Below, piece after piece: positions 50,917 through 59,877 of a DNA stretch of 64,000 nt. Origin of the DNA: Methanolobus sp. Its GTDB lineage: Archaea; Halobacteriota; Methanosarcinia; Methanosarcinales; Methanosarcinaceae. Positions within the stretch are counted from its first letter, which is position 1, and each line of letters begins with the position of its first letter. The stretch covers positions 18,570 through 82,569 of the forward strand of contig NZ_JAUXNK010000072.1 of the NCBI RefSeq assembly GCF_030682845.1, read 5' to 3'. Under the pieces are notes generated by a model. It did not search any database. It was not told the origin of the DNA and saw only the letters and a program-made list of their open reading frames with translations. Position numbers and translations under genes: made by a program.

Positions 50917-51786
50917 TTATTGGCCTTTGTGCTCTCTCAGGATGATACTCTTCTTATGAGAGATACCTGTGACAAGATCCTTTCCGAAATTCAGAAGAGA
51001 TCTGGTATTTTTATCTCCAAATATTTTATACAACAATGGATAGGATATAGCCCAACTGTAGGATATAAGCCAAGGGACCGTAACTACCTTCAACTGGTTA
51101 TTTCGCCGTGCTGCGGCAGTTTCCTTAACTAACTTGGTGCAGTTCTTAGTGATCCCGCCGGTTTGCATTCCAGCTATAACCAACCCTTCTATAAAATAAG
51201 CATCCCCACCTTCTTTAAAAGCTCTGACAAGGAGCTCATAATCACCAGCAATCTTAAATGATTCATCAAACTTTCCATAGACATCGAAAAGGCTGTGATG
51301 CTGGAACATACCCTGGTGTGTGAAAGCGCAAATCCCATCTACAATTATGCCTCTCCATGTGTGATCCCAAGAGCAGCCATCAATACAGCATACTTCCTTG
51401 TTTTCTGTAACTCTTGCAACCTGTCCGTAAACCAGTTTTATGTTCTCAGAGTCTGCTCTGACCAGGTGGGGAGCCAGTTCTTCAAATACATTATCCTTCC
51501 AAAGATAGTCATCACATCCCAGAAAATATATCCAGTCCCCGGTAATATGGTCCAGTGCTTTGTTCCATGCATTGTATATGCCCTTATCCGGCTCAGATTT
51601 CCAGTAGGCGATCTTATCATTGTTGGACAATAATATGTCTATGGTGCTATCTGTGGAGCCTCCATCTACAATTACCAGTTCCTTGTTCAGATATGTCTGA
51701 GCAGATACACTATCGATACAGCGCTGCAGGGTTTTGGAGCCATTATATACAGCTATAACAACGGAGATAAGGGGTGCTGAACTCAT
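50917..51786 (-). CDS. GT2 family glycosyltransferase
   Basis: A 289-aa GT-A-fold glycosyltransferase: ISVVIAVYNGSKTLQRCIDS, a nucleotide-binding VDGGSTDSTIDI, and a DxD-like FLGCDDYLWKDN, then QHHSLFDVYGKFDESFKIAG, the family's second-half signature. It should transfer a sugar to the lipid-linked glycan or another surface polymer. Part of the minus-strand glycan locus; it lies 79 bp upstream of aglB. Confidence 0.9.
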   Translation of the reverse strand: MSSAPLISVVIAVYNGSKTLQRCIDSVSAQTYLNKELVIVDGGSTDSTIDILLSNNDKIAYWKSEPDKGIYNAWNKALDHITGDWIYFLGCDDYLWKDNVFEELAPHLVRADSENIKLVYGQVARVTENKEVCCIDGCSWDHTWRGIIVDGICAFTHQGMFQHHSLFDVYGKFDESFKIAGDYELLVRAFKEGGDAYFIEGLVIAGMQTGGITKNCTKLVKETAAARRNNQLKVVTVPWLISYSWAISYPLLYKIFGDKNTRSLLNFGKDLVTGISHKKSIILREHKGQ

Positions 51787-51844
51787 TTATAATCGTTCTT
51801 GCCAGTACTTAGTCATCTTCCACTCTTGTGTCTCTCTATATGTT

Positions 51845-52780
51845 TCATCTGCTTTTCAGATACCATTCATACGATTGTTGTATTCCCTCACTTAAAGAAA
51901 GCCTGGCACTCCACCCCAACTTATGCAGTTTGCTCACGTCCAATAACTTTTGTGGCGTTCCATCAGGTTTTGTGCTGTCATACACAATTTCTCCTTCATA
52001 TCCAATGATATCTTTTATTAATTGAGCTAGCTCATAAATGCTTAAGTCCTTTCCAACACCTATGTTTACAAACTCTCCTATATCATCAGCAGTGCAGTTC
52101 TCCATCAGATATACGCATGCATCCGCCATATCATCCACATGCATGAACTCCCGTCTTGGTTTCCCGGTGCCCCAAACAACAACCTGATGTTCGTTGGTTA
52201 TTTTTGCCTCGTGGAACTTGCGTATTAACGCAGGCATAACATGAGAGGTCTGCAAGTCAAAATTATCGTTTGGACCGTATAGGTTTGTCGGCATTACAGA
52301 GATGAAATTTGTTCCATACTGCTGATTATAATGTTTGCAGAGCCGGATTCCGGCAATTTTTGCTATTGCATAGGCTTCATTTGTTTCTTCGAGTTCCCCT
52401 GTCAAAAGGTATTCTTCCCTGAGTGGCTGTGGTGCAAATTTAGGATATATGCAAGATGATCCGAGGAAGAGAAGTTTTTTAACTCCATTTTTGTATGCAG
52501 CATGAATCACGTTCGCTTCTATCATAAGGTTCTGGTAAATGAACTCAGCCGAATATGTGCTGTTTGCAAGGATTCCGCCTACTTTTGCTGCAGCAAGGAA
52601 TACGTATTCTGGTTTATGCTCTTCAAAGAATTTGTTTACTTCCTGCTGGTTGGTAAGGTCAAGTTCTTGATGTGTACGGGTAAGGATGTTATGATAACCT
52701 TTAGATTGGAGGTTACGGTCAATGGCTGAGCCTACCAAGCCACGGTGACCGGAAATGTATATTTTTGAATTATAATCCAA
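51845..52780 (-). CDS. fcl: GDP-L-fucose synthase-like epimerase/reductase
   Basis: A 311-aa extended SDR enzyme with the NAD(P)-binding [18 protein letters not shown] (Tyr-x3-Lys), and segments [20 protein letters not shown] and [19 protein letters not shown], which match GDP-L-fucose synthase (GMER). It converts GDP-4-keto-6-deoxymannose to GDP-fucose; the adjacent gene encodes the likely preceding dehydratase, supporting this pathway. Start is the ATG at 52780 ([14 protein letters not shown]). Confidence 0.9.
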   Translation of the reverse strand: MDYNSKIYISGHRGLVGSAIDRNLQSKGYHNILTRTHQELDLTNQQEVNKFFEEHKPEYVFLAAAKVGGILANSTYSAEFIYQNLMIEANVIHAAYKNGVKKLLFLGSSCIYPKFAPQPLREEYLLTGELEETNEAYAIAKIAGIRLCKHYNQQYGTNFISVMPTNLYGPNDNFDLQTSHVMPALIRKFHEAKITNEHQVVVWGTGKPRREFMHVDDMADACVYLMENCTADDIGEFVNIGVGKDLSIYELAQLIKDIIGYEGEIVYDSTKPDGTPQKLLDVSKLHKLGWSARLSLSEGIQQSYEWYLKSR

Positions 52781-52798
52781 ATAATCACCTTTAACAAC

Positions 52799-53749
52799 TT
52801 AAGCTAAATAATTTCTCCAATAATTAAGCAAATCACTTAACGTCTTATGAATTTCTATTTCTGGCATCCATCCTATTTCCGATTTAATTTTGGTGTTGTC
52901 TCCTTGCATTACCGGTAAGTCAGATGGCCTGTGCTTTGAGTAATCTATTTCTATATTAAGTTCTGCAGTCGACAGCGAAATTAATATGTTAAGTAAGTCT
53001 CTGAGACTATATGCTTTTCCTGAGCACAGATTATATAATGTACCTGGTTTTGCATTTAATGCTACTTTATAGTATCCTTTCACAGCATCTCTAACGTCAG
53101 TATAGTCTCTCTTGACATCAAGGTTTCCAACTAAGATTACATTTTTCGACTTATTCTTTTCGATTTGCGCAATTTGGTGAGCAAAAGAACTTAGTGCATA
53201 AGTAGGAGGACGGCCGGGCCCTGTTAAATTAAAGGAACGTACTCTTACAATGTCCATGTTATAACTTTTATAATATTGATATGCTAACATATCTTGCGAT
53301 ACTTTACTTACGGCATATGTGCTAAGTGGATTAAAGCAGCATTTTTCATTCACTGGAAGATCAGATTCATTAATTAATCCATACTCTTCGGAAGAACCTG
53401 CAATGACAATTCTTGTGGGCTGTTCAAGTTCACGCAAAGCTTCAAAGATATTAATTTGAGATATTACATTATTATTCATAATGTTTATTGGACTTTTCCA
53501 GCTCGATGCAACAGAGCTTTCAGCTGCTAAATGAAATATGCATTCCGGCTTAATCTTTTTCAATATGTTGAACACAGAAGTATGGTCGATGAGGTTGCAC
53601 TGCTCATATATCACATTTGGATGAGATATGGTGAGGTCATCAGGAATGGAACGTGAAATGCCATATACCTCATCATCTCCATTACTTAGTAACTCTGCGA
53701 GATGTCTACCACAGAATCCGTTAGCACCTGTTATAAGATATCTGACCAT
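52799..53749 (-). CDS. GDP-mannose 4,6-dehydratase / Rmd-like SDR enzyme
   Basis: A 316-aa extended SDR: ITGANGFCGRHLAELL, the catalytic YAVSK triad and SFNLTGPGRPPTYALSSFAH, and a C-terminus HRPSDLPVMQGDNTKIKSEIGWMPEI typical of the Gmd/Rmd group acting on GDP-mannose. Paired with the Fcl-like gene, dehydratase activity (Gmd) is favoured, but Rmd (giving GDP-rhamnose) fits its shorter length. The start at ATG 53749 is set by AAGGTGATCC just upstream; an ATG at 53767 lacks such a site. Confidence 0.82.
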   Translation of the reverse strand: MVRYLITGANGFCGRHLAELLSNGDDEVYGISRSIPDDLTISHPNVIYEQCNLIDHTSVFNILKKIKPECIFHLAAESSVASSWKSPINIMNNNVISQINIFEALRELEQPTRIVIAGSSEEYGLINESDLPVNEKCCFNPLSTYAVSKVSQDMLAYQYYKSYNMDIVRVRSFNLTGPGRPPTYALSSFAHQIAQIEKNKSKNVILVGNLDVKRDYTDVRDAVKGYYKVALNAKPGTLYNLCSGKAYSLRDLLNILISLSTAELNIEIDYSKHRPSDLPVMQGDNTKIKSEIGWMPEIEIHKTLSDLLNYWRNYLA

Positions 53750-53763
53750 TAGGATCACCTTAT

Positions 53764-54879
53764 TCATAATGAAATAATGCTTTTATATATGCTCAAAGTT
53801 TCATTTGCCATTTTTTCCCAGCTGAATTTTTTTTCTTGTTCATATCCACGTTTTATTACATCATTTCTTGTAGATTCATTGTATAGGGATTGCATGGACT
53901 GAACAAGTTCCTTTTCAGAATGAGGATCAAATAGTATAGCTGCATCACCCACTACTTCTGGAATAGAGCTTGTATTGCTTGCAATGACAGGACAACCCAT
54001 CGACATTGCTTCAAGTGGTGGTATACCAAATCCTTCATAAAGAGATGGATATACAAAACAAAAAGCATGTCTGTACAATGAAGCAAGTAAATCATCCGAG
54101 CCATGTAGCTGGATTATATTATTGTCACTGCTTTTCAATTCATTAGGTTTGAAATTCCCTCCACCAAAACAAACTAAATCAAAGTAGTCTGAAAAGTGAT
54201 TTCTATAGGAATCTATCAATATTTTGAAGTTCTTATATGTACGTCTATCCCCAACATACAAAATATATGGGCGTGTTATTCTATATGACATTTTTAACTC
54301 ATCAAACTCTATAGTATTTGATGAACTTAAAGAACTAGCTAAATACACAACTTTTATTTTGCAGTCGGGTACCCCATAGATTTTGATCAGATCATTTTTT
54401 GTGTTTTCTGAAATCGCTATTATAATGTCTGCTCTTTCGATTGCTCTTTTTTTTGCTTTGATAACAAGTCTACTGTCTATAAATTGATCAGGATATAGTT
54501 CATGAATCATGTCATATACTGTAATCACAATCGGCATTTTCATGACTCGCCTTAATCCTTTCATATAATAGGTTGGATGATATAAGTCGAAATTTGATGA
54601 GCGCATATAAATCTCAAACAGTATTTTATTGGGTATTGAAAATAGGATATATATAATATATTTTAAAATAGTTTGTTTAGATTTTAATTTGCAGCTCCAG
54701 TAAGACCCGTAATTTTGCTTATTTTTAGAGAATGCATATTCATTTATATTGAAACCCTGAAATAAGCTTACATCCACATCTTCTTTTGTGGAGAGCTTTG
54801 TTATAAGCTCATAAAAATATCGAGAGATACCTCCATATCGCTGGAACTCAAATACTGTATGGTCGTAGAGTATTTTCAT
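53764..54879 (-). CDS. GT4 family glycosyltransferase
   Basis: A 371-aa GT-B-fold enzyme of the GT4 type: N-terminal acceptor domain [20 protein letters not shown], the donor domain with [20 protein letters not shown] and the E-x7-E signature [27 protein letters not shown] (split here only for length). It probably adds a hexose to the growing surface glycan. Start is ATG 54879. Composition is AT-rich. Confidence 0.9.
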   Translation of the reverse strand: MKILYDHTVFEFQRYGGISRYFYELITKLSTKEDVDVSLFQGFNINEYAFSKNKQNYGSYWSCKLKSKQTILKYIIYILFSIPNKILFEIYMRSSNFDLYHPTYYMKGLRRVMKMPIVITVYDMIHELYPDQFIDSRLVIKAKKRAIERADIIIAISENTKNDLIKIYGVPDCKIKVVYLASSLSSSNTIEFDELKMSYRITRPYILYVGDRRTYKNFKILIDSYRNHFSDYFDLVCFGGGNFKPNELKSSDNNIIQLHGSDDLLASLYRHAFCFVYPSLYEGFGIPPLEAMSMGCPVIASNTSSIPEVVGDAAILFDPHSEKELVQSMQSLYNESTRNDVIKRGYEQEKKFSWEKMANETLSIYKSIISL

Positions 54880-54931
54880 GAAGTCCTCCTGGAATATTAT
54901 ATACCTTTTATTTAGCAGAAATTTTCATATT

Positions 54932-55864
54932 TTATTTAATTAAATAATCTTTCAATTCGAATAGTACTTTTTTTATTCTTTTCAGCGATAACACTTGGCC
55001 AGAGTATTCTTCTTTTTCATTGATTGAATCTGCCATAGAATCGCGTAAAATGTAGAGAGGGTGCGACAGAGGGAAATTGAGGGGATGAGTTTTAATCTCA
55101 CTATACTTGTCTTTTACTTTTGTATGGACAGCTCCTGAACAAAAACCAATATTTGATATTAAGTTTACATTAGGTATAACAGTCAATGCACTTTGAATCC
55201 AGCAGGCAAAAACCCATTGGTAATCCCATGTATCTATTTCACCGGTGTATGCTTTATCAAATGTGTATTGCCAATACCATACGCTTTTTGTATCTCCAAG
55301 CAAGTCCTTCAGCCATCTGCCATCCTGAATCTCAGGCCACAGCTTCATCTCAACATCATAATTCTTCCATGCACGCCTCCAGGATGCCCACCCCCATATG
55401 TGCGGATAGCGAGAGAAGTAATAACTGTATTCTGTTCTTTTCCTTCCAAACTGGAAGTTATCTCCACTGATCATGGCAATTCGTTCATCATCTCTGTATT
55501 TCTCTAGTAACTCCTCGCAAAACCGGAAAAAAGTAGGGTCTGGCAAGCAGTCATCTTCAAGAATGATGGCTTCCTCAACAGTGTCGAATACCCAGTCCAA
55601 ACCGCTTGATATCCGGCGTTTGCAGCCTAGGTTAACCTCTGAGTAATTGGTCAGTACTTCACAATTCCAATCAACTTTATTAATGATGGCACGGGCAGCT
55701 CTACATTTCTCCGCCTCTTCAGGACGATTAGCACGTGGACCGTCAGCGATCACCATAAGTTTTTTGGGTTTAGCTTTTGCTATTTCTGCGAATATTCTCT
55801 CGGTGGTTTCAGGACGGTTGAATATTATGAAGGCAACAGGTGTTTTTAGTTGGTAATCGGACAT
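54932..55864 (-). CDS. GT2-like glycosyltransferase (HlpA-type)
   Basis: A 310-aa protein with a GT-A-like core: PVAFIIFNRPETTERIFAEI, LMVIADGPRANRPEEAEKCR, an acidic EEAIILEDDCLPDPTFFRFC (donor/metal site) and YPHIWGWASWRRAWKNYDV. This pattern matches a small family of glycosyltransferases often named HlpA-like and found in surface-polysaccharide loci. Substrate unknown. It lies between two GT4-family genes. Confidence 0.82.
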   Translation of the reverse strand: MSDYQLKTPVAFIIFNRPETTERIFAEIAKAKPKKLMVIADGPRANRPEEAEKCRAARAIINKVDWNCEVLTNYSEVNLGCKRRISSGLDWVFDTVEEAIILEDDCLPDPTFFRFCEELLEKYRDDERIAMISGDNFQFGRKRTEYSYYFSRYPHIWGWASWRRAWKNYDVEMKLWPEIQDGRWLKDLLGDTKSVWYWQYTFDKAYTGEIDTWDYQWVFACWIQSALTVIPNVNLISNIGFCSGAVHTKVKDKYSEIKTHPLNFPLSHPLYILRDSMADSINEKEEYSGQVLSLKRIKKVLFELKDYLIK

Positions 55865-55872
55865 TTGTAAAC

Positions 55873-57015
55873 CTACTGATGCAATAGTGATGTGTATAAG
55901 TTAATCATTTTCTGATGTTGCACTTCTTCGGAAAAAAGTGTTTCTGCACGTAATCTTCCAGAGTGACCCATTCTGGTTCTGAGTTCATTGTCATCGAGTA
56001 ATCGTACTATACATGAAACAAAACAGTTAACATTGTCCGCTGAACATGTAAATCCAGTTTCTCCGTTTACGACAGATTCGGGCAGGCCTCCACTATCTGA
56101 AGTCACACAGGGCAATCCATGTGCCATGGCTTCCACAACGGAAATACTATGATTTTCAAGTAAGCTTGGCTGAAAGTATATTGTGCTTTCATTATAGAGA
56201 GAATCCACTTTACTTTGATATCCAATAAATTTTATAAACTCTATTTGCTTTACCATTTCTTTACATTCATCCAGAAGATTTCCCTCACCTGCCCATATGA
56301 ATTCAAGAGGGATATTTGGTCTTTGTCTGATTACTTCTTGTGCAACTTCAATCCATAATTTAGGGTTTTTGTACCACGTAACATGTCCTAATGTTAAAAT
56401 GCGGTGAACATCCACGTGTTTTTTTTGACTGAGGTCATCAATGAATAATTCTTCTTTCACAGAATTGTAGATTACTCCGATATGATTGCTTTTTACTCTA
56501 GGGACCCAAAAATTTACTATCTGTTCTTTTGAATACTCTGATACAGTTATAATTATTTTCCCTCGGTTTAAGCATAGTGATAAAAATAACTTCTGCAATG
56601 TAGCCAAAAAAATAAATTTGCCTTTCAGTGGGTATGTATGAAATGTATAAATGAAATTGACAGGAAACAGAATAAGTCCTATGAACATACCGGGTGTACC
56701 GTTAGATATAACAATCAAGGATGGTTTTTCTTTTCTATATATAGGGAAAATATAAATTATATCGAAAAAGAGATTTATGGGGAAATAGCGTAAGTATTTT
56801 TTAATACCTTCTTCTCTTGAAGGAATTAAATATACTTTATACTTGTATTGTTTTAAAAGAGACTTGATATCATCGTCCAATTGATACTTGCACAGGGCAA
56901 TCACAACTTCATAATTTTGTGAGGAATAAAGTTTGAGTAATGCTTTGAAATAACTGCGGGTGCCTCCGAAGGAGCTGAATTCTGGAACTAATAATATTTT
57001 GTTTCGATTAGGCAT
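55873..57015 (-). CDS. GT4 family glycosyltransferase
   Basis: A 380-aa GT-B enzyme: VPEFSSFGGTRSYFKALLKL at the N-terminus, donor domain HRILTLGHVTWYKNPKLWIE, and the signature FQPSLLENHSISVVEAMAHG LPCVTSDSGGLPE (split for length). Sugar and linkage cannot be read from sequence. Very AT-rich third positions. The stop of the adjacent GT2 gene (57017) is one base away from its start, so these are co-transcribed. Confidence 0.9.
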   Translation of the reverse strand: MPNRNKILLVPEFSSFGGTRSYFKALLKLYSSQNYEVVIALCKYQLDDDIKSLLKQYKYKVYLIPSREEGIKKYLRYFPINLFFDIIYIFPIYRKEKPSLIVISNGTPGMFIGLILFPVNFIYTFHTYPLKGKFIFLATLQKLFLSLCLNRGKIIITVSEYSKEQIVNFWVPRVKSNHIGVIYNSVKEELFIDDLSQKKHVDVHRILTLGHVTWYKNPKLWIEVAQEVIRQRPNIPLEFIWAGEGNLLDECKEMVKQIEFIKFIGYQSKVDSLYNESTIYFQPSLLENHSISVVEAMAHGLPCVTSDSGGLPESVVNGETGFTCSADNVNCFVSCIVRLLDDNELRTRMGHSGRLRAETLFSEEVQHQKMINLYTSLLHQ

Positions 57016-57016
57016 T

Positions 57017-58030
57017 TTATAGACCTGGTAATCGTATCAAGCATTTAGCAAATATATATAGATGCTTGTAATATTCGTTATGTTTTCTTAATGGTGATTC
57101 CCAGTAAATGGACCAGGTAGTAAGCCCCAATACTGAAGCTGCCCTGCATACAAAAAACCATCTTTCGGCAAGAACACGGGTAAATTGGGGCTCTGGATAG
57201 AAGTATGTTTGATCATTTACGTTTTTCAGTTTTAATAACCACGAATTAGCAAGCACTACAAAATCTGTTGATGCATCGAACTTCCAAGCTCCTATTTTTT
57301 CATGAATCTGTTTTTCTTCGTCTCCGTAAATGACATTCATTTGCTCGAGTTGTCTTTTATGTATATTCCAGACCGATTCCATCTGTTTCAGTGCATTCTT
57401 TGCAGACGTTTGGTTCTCATGAAGCCTATATTTTGTCAAAAATTTAGGAATATTAGTGACTCTGCATAAGTAAGAGAGTCGCTCCCACAAATCATAATCT
57501 TCTGCAGGAGGATAATTTAAATCGAAATGCTGAGTATCACCAACTAGCAGCTTTCTCCTAATCATAATCGATGAGGTTGCTAATGGATTGTCAAAAAGCA
57601 TTCTACAACGAATAAAATCTGGGTTTGTAGGATAACGCCATTTATGACTTATTTTTGGACCTAAAGTTTTTACCCAAGTGCCACAAAATCCTATTTCGGG
57701 GTGTTCATCCAAGAACCGGACTTGTTTTTTCAATCGGAGTGGATGGCTTATATCATCAGCATCCAACCAGGCAACATACTCACCTTTTGCTTCATCGATC
57801 CCACGATTTCTCACTTTCGCCAAACCAGTGTTCTCTTCATTATTCAGCAATCGAATGCGTGAATCACTGAATGATTCAATAATGGTTTTACTGTTATCAG
57901 TTGAACCGTCGTTTATGATCAAGAGTTCAAAGTCCGTAAATGTCTGGTTTAAAATGCTTTCAATAGCATCTTTCACATAGTTCTCTGCATTGTAAACTGG
58001 CATAATCACTGATACTTTAGGAGTTTTCAA
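57017..58030 (-). CDS. GT2 family glycosyltransferase
   Basis: A 337-aa GT2 enzyme: VSVIMPVYNAENYVKDAIES, IINDGSTDNSKTIIES, metal site VAWLDADDISHPLRL and PLATSSIMIRRKL. The C-terminal part (about 215-337) is an unassigned helical extension. It is preceded on the minus strand by a gene of unclear type and followed within 2 bp by a GT4 gene. Confidence 0.92.
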   Translation of the reverse strand: MKTPKVSVIMPVYNAENYVKDAIESILNQTFTDFELLIINDGSTDNSKTIIESFSDSRIRLLNNEENTGLAKVRNRGIDEAKGEYVAWLDADDISHPLRLKKQVRFLDEHPEIGFCGTWVKTLGPKISHKWRYPTNPDFIRCRMLFDNPLATSSIMIRRKLLVGDTQHFDLNYPPAEDYDLWERLSYLCRVTNIPKFLTKYRLHENQTSAKNALKQMESVWNIHKRQLEQMNVIYGDEEKQIHEKIGAWKFDASTDFVVLANSWLLKLKNVNDQTYFYPEPQFTRVLAERWFFVCRAASVLGLTTWSIYWESPLRKHNEYYKHLYIFAKCLIRLPGL

Positions 58031-58035
58031 TTATA

Positions 58036-59067
58036 TCACGTTCCATCAGCGTACATTTTATCCGAGCGCTTTACAACTGAAATCTCTATTTCCTGATGTG
58101 CGCTCTCATTTACAAAACCATATAGCGCACGATAATCAATCTGCATGCCTCGATTCCATTGGTCTAGTAAGTAGTCCTGATGAATTGCTCCATGTATATT
58201 TTTGTAATCGTCTTGGACTTTATTTATAGGTATGTTAATAATCTTAGATTTTTTGTAGCATACACCATAACGATGTTTGAAATAGTGTACATATCTCTGA
58301 AGGTTGCCTTCGAATGTATTTGGAGAATTGAAATCTGTGTTCTTTGCAAGAACAATCATCTCCTGCGTTAAAAACAGGTTCCCATCTACGGACAATGGAT
58401 ATGCCCAATCAAGCTCTCCACTTTCCCATGTCCAGCAAAGTTTGTCAGAGTCTTGGATTGCGTCTGGAATGAAAGGGGGTAGTTTTTGATCTTTCTGTGT
58501 AGTATACGCTCTCTTTAGGTTTGCTCCCAAGCGAAGAGATACAATTGCAGTTCGAGTATCAAACTTTGTAAAATCAAACATGTCTGTGTCTTCTGTAAAC
58601 ACAATGTCGTCTACCAAGAAAAAGACATTTTCTGCTTTAATTGATTCAAGGATTGTAATAAGCTGCTTTTTAAATGAGTCCCTGTCTTTCTGATGAACTG
58701 CAGTAACGGGGTGTTCACTAAAAAGAGAGAACAGGGAATAGTATGCTTTTTGGTGGGAAGTTGATGATGTACGGTATAAAACATGCACCGGGACTGGGTT
58801 CTTAACCTTTTCAAAATAAGAGGATAGGAGTGAATGTAGTTGAAGGCCCCTATCCATTGAGAAGATTATGCACTCTGCAGCGTGTTCACTAATTCTTTTA
58901 TGTGGAGTTGTGTAGGCAGTAAGTAATTCTCTAGGGAGATTACTCTCTTTTTTGACAAGTATTAAGTTAAAGGGCATCAACATCACATTAATCGTCTCTA
59001 CTAGTACAACACTACATTTTAAATACATGTACAATCCATTTGATACGATAGTTTGCAATATGTCCAT
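58036..59067 (-). CDS. Putative glycosyltransferase of unrecognised family
   Basis: A 343-aa protein. An N-terminal membrane-associated hydrophobic segment (LKCSVVLVETINVMLMPFNL) is followed by a GT-A-like pattern: VPVHVLYRTSSTSHQKAYYS, a run ENVFFLVDDIVFTEDTDMFD with an acidic DD motif, then a WTWESGELDWAYPLSVDGNL segment and a basic C-terminus. Its place between GT2 and methyltransferase genes and these traits suggest a glycosyltransferase, but I cannot name a family. AT-rich. Confidence 0.6.
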   Translation of the reverse strand: MDILQTIVSNGLYMYLKCSVVLVETINVMLMPFNLILVKKESNLPRELLTAYTTPHKRISEHAAECIIFSMDRGLQLHSLLSSYFEKVKNPVPVHVLYRTSSTSHQKAYYSLFSLFSEHPVTAVHQKDRDSFKKQLITILESIKAENVFFLVDDIVFTEDTDMFDFTKFDTRTAIVSLRLGANLKRAYTTQKDQKLPPFIPDAIQDSDKLCWTWESGELDWAYPLSVDGNLFLTQEMIVLAKNTDFNSPNTFEGNLQRYVHYFKHRYGVCYKKSKIINIPINKVQDDYKNIHGAIHQDYLLDQWNRGMQIDYRALYGFVNESAHQEIEISVVKRSDKMYADGT

Positions 59068-59073
59068 AGCTCC

Positions 59074-59877
59074 TCATTTTGCTACTTTCTCAAACCAAAA
59101 ACAGCCACATCCATAACTTTGCTCATCAGCCATTTGTTCTGTAGCATTTAATATTAAGCCACCATCTTCTGGATTATCAGGAATTAAAGCAAAATGCTTT
59201 AGTTCGAAGTCTCTAAAAAAGTCCACTATCTGTTTATAAGCGTATATTCGATGAGCATTAAACTGAATTCTTGGCCTGCCAATTGGCACTACAAAAAGCA
59301 AATCTGCTTCATGCGATAAAACTCTTTTTATTTCTCTAATTGCTTTGATGTCCCCGTCAGGGTCCATTGGATCCCCATACCTTCCAAGTCCAATATGTTC
59401 CACAACGTGCATACAAGATAATGATGATACGCTCGCATCTCTAAAAGGTAATGAAGTCAAATCTGCATGTTCTGATTCTAGGTTAGTTAAGTTTAAATTG
59501 GCTGGTCTATAGTCATAAAATTTTATTTTTATGAATGCTGAGACTAGAGACACAAAATACAGACTCGAAGAAATATCTATATGTTCAAACGGTTTTGTTT
59601 GTGCCAGTATTCTTGCAGCCCAAGCTGTATGAAATATATAATGTCTGTCGAAACCAGTGTTTGTTGTAGCATCATTTAGGCAGGGATAACGATCATTCCA
59701 TTCAATTGAAAAACGAGAATTATGAGATGACATATGTTTAAATATACTAAACTCTCTTTTGAACTTCTTTGTCAATATCATTTGTTTTAAGCAGTTGTAC
59801 ATTAAAACAATAGGATATATTTGGCTAATTCTCTTTTTCAGTATACATCTATCATATATGCCGCCATAAAGATTCAT
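59074..59877 (-). CDS. DUF268 family protein (possible sugar methyltransferase)
   Basis: A 267-aa protein with the DUF268 pattern: IDISSSLYFVSLVSAFIKIK, FYDYRPANLNLTNLES, ADLTSLPFRDASVSSLSCMH, VVEHIGLGRYGDPMDPDG and IREIKRVLSHEADLLFVVPI. This resembles a class I SAM-methyltransferase fold lacking an obvious Gly-rich motif I. In surface-polysaccharide loci such genes are thought to methylate sugars (inference). It overlaps the upstream fusion gene by 4 bp. Confidence 0.82.
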   Translation of the reverse strand: MNLYGGIYDRCILKKRISQIYPIVLMYNCLKQMILTKKFKREFSIFKHMSSHNSRFSIEWNDRYPCLNDATTNTGFDRHYIFHTAWAARILAQTKPFEHIDISSSLYFVSLVSAFIKIKFYDYRPANLNLTNLESEHADLTSLPFRDASVSSLSCMHVVEHIGLGRYGDPMDPDGDIKAIREIKRVLSHEADLLFVVPIGRPRIQFNAHRIYAYKQIVDFFRDFELKHFALIPDNPEDGGLILNATEQMADEQSYGCGCFWFEKVAK

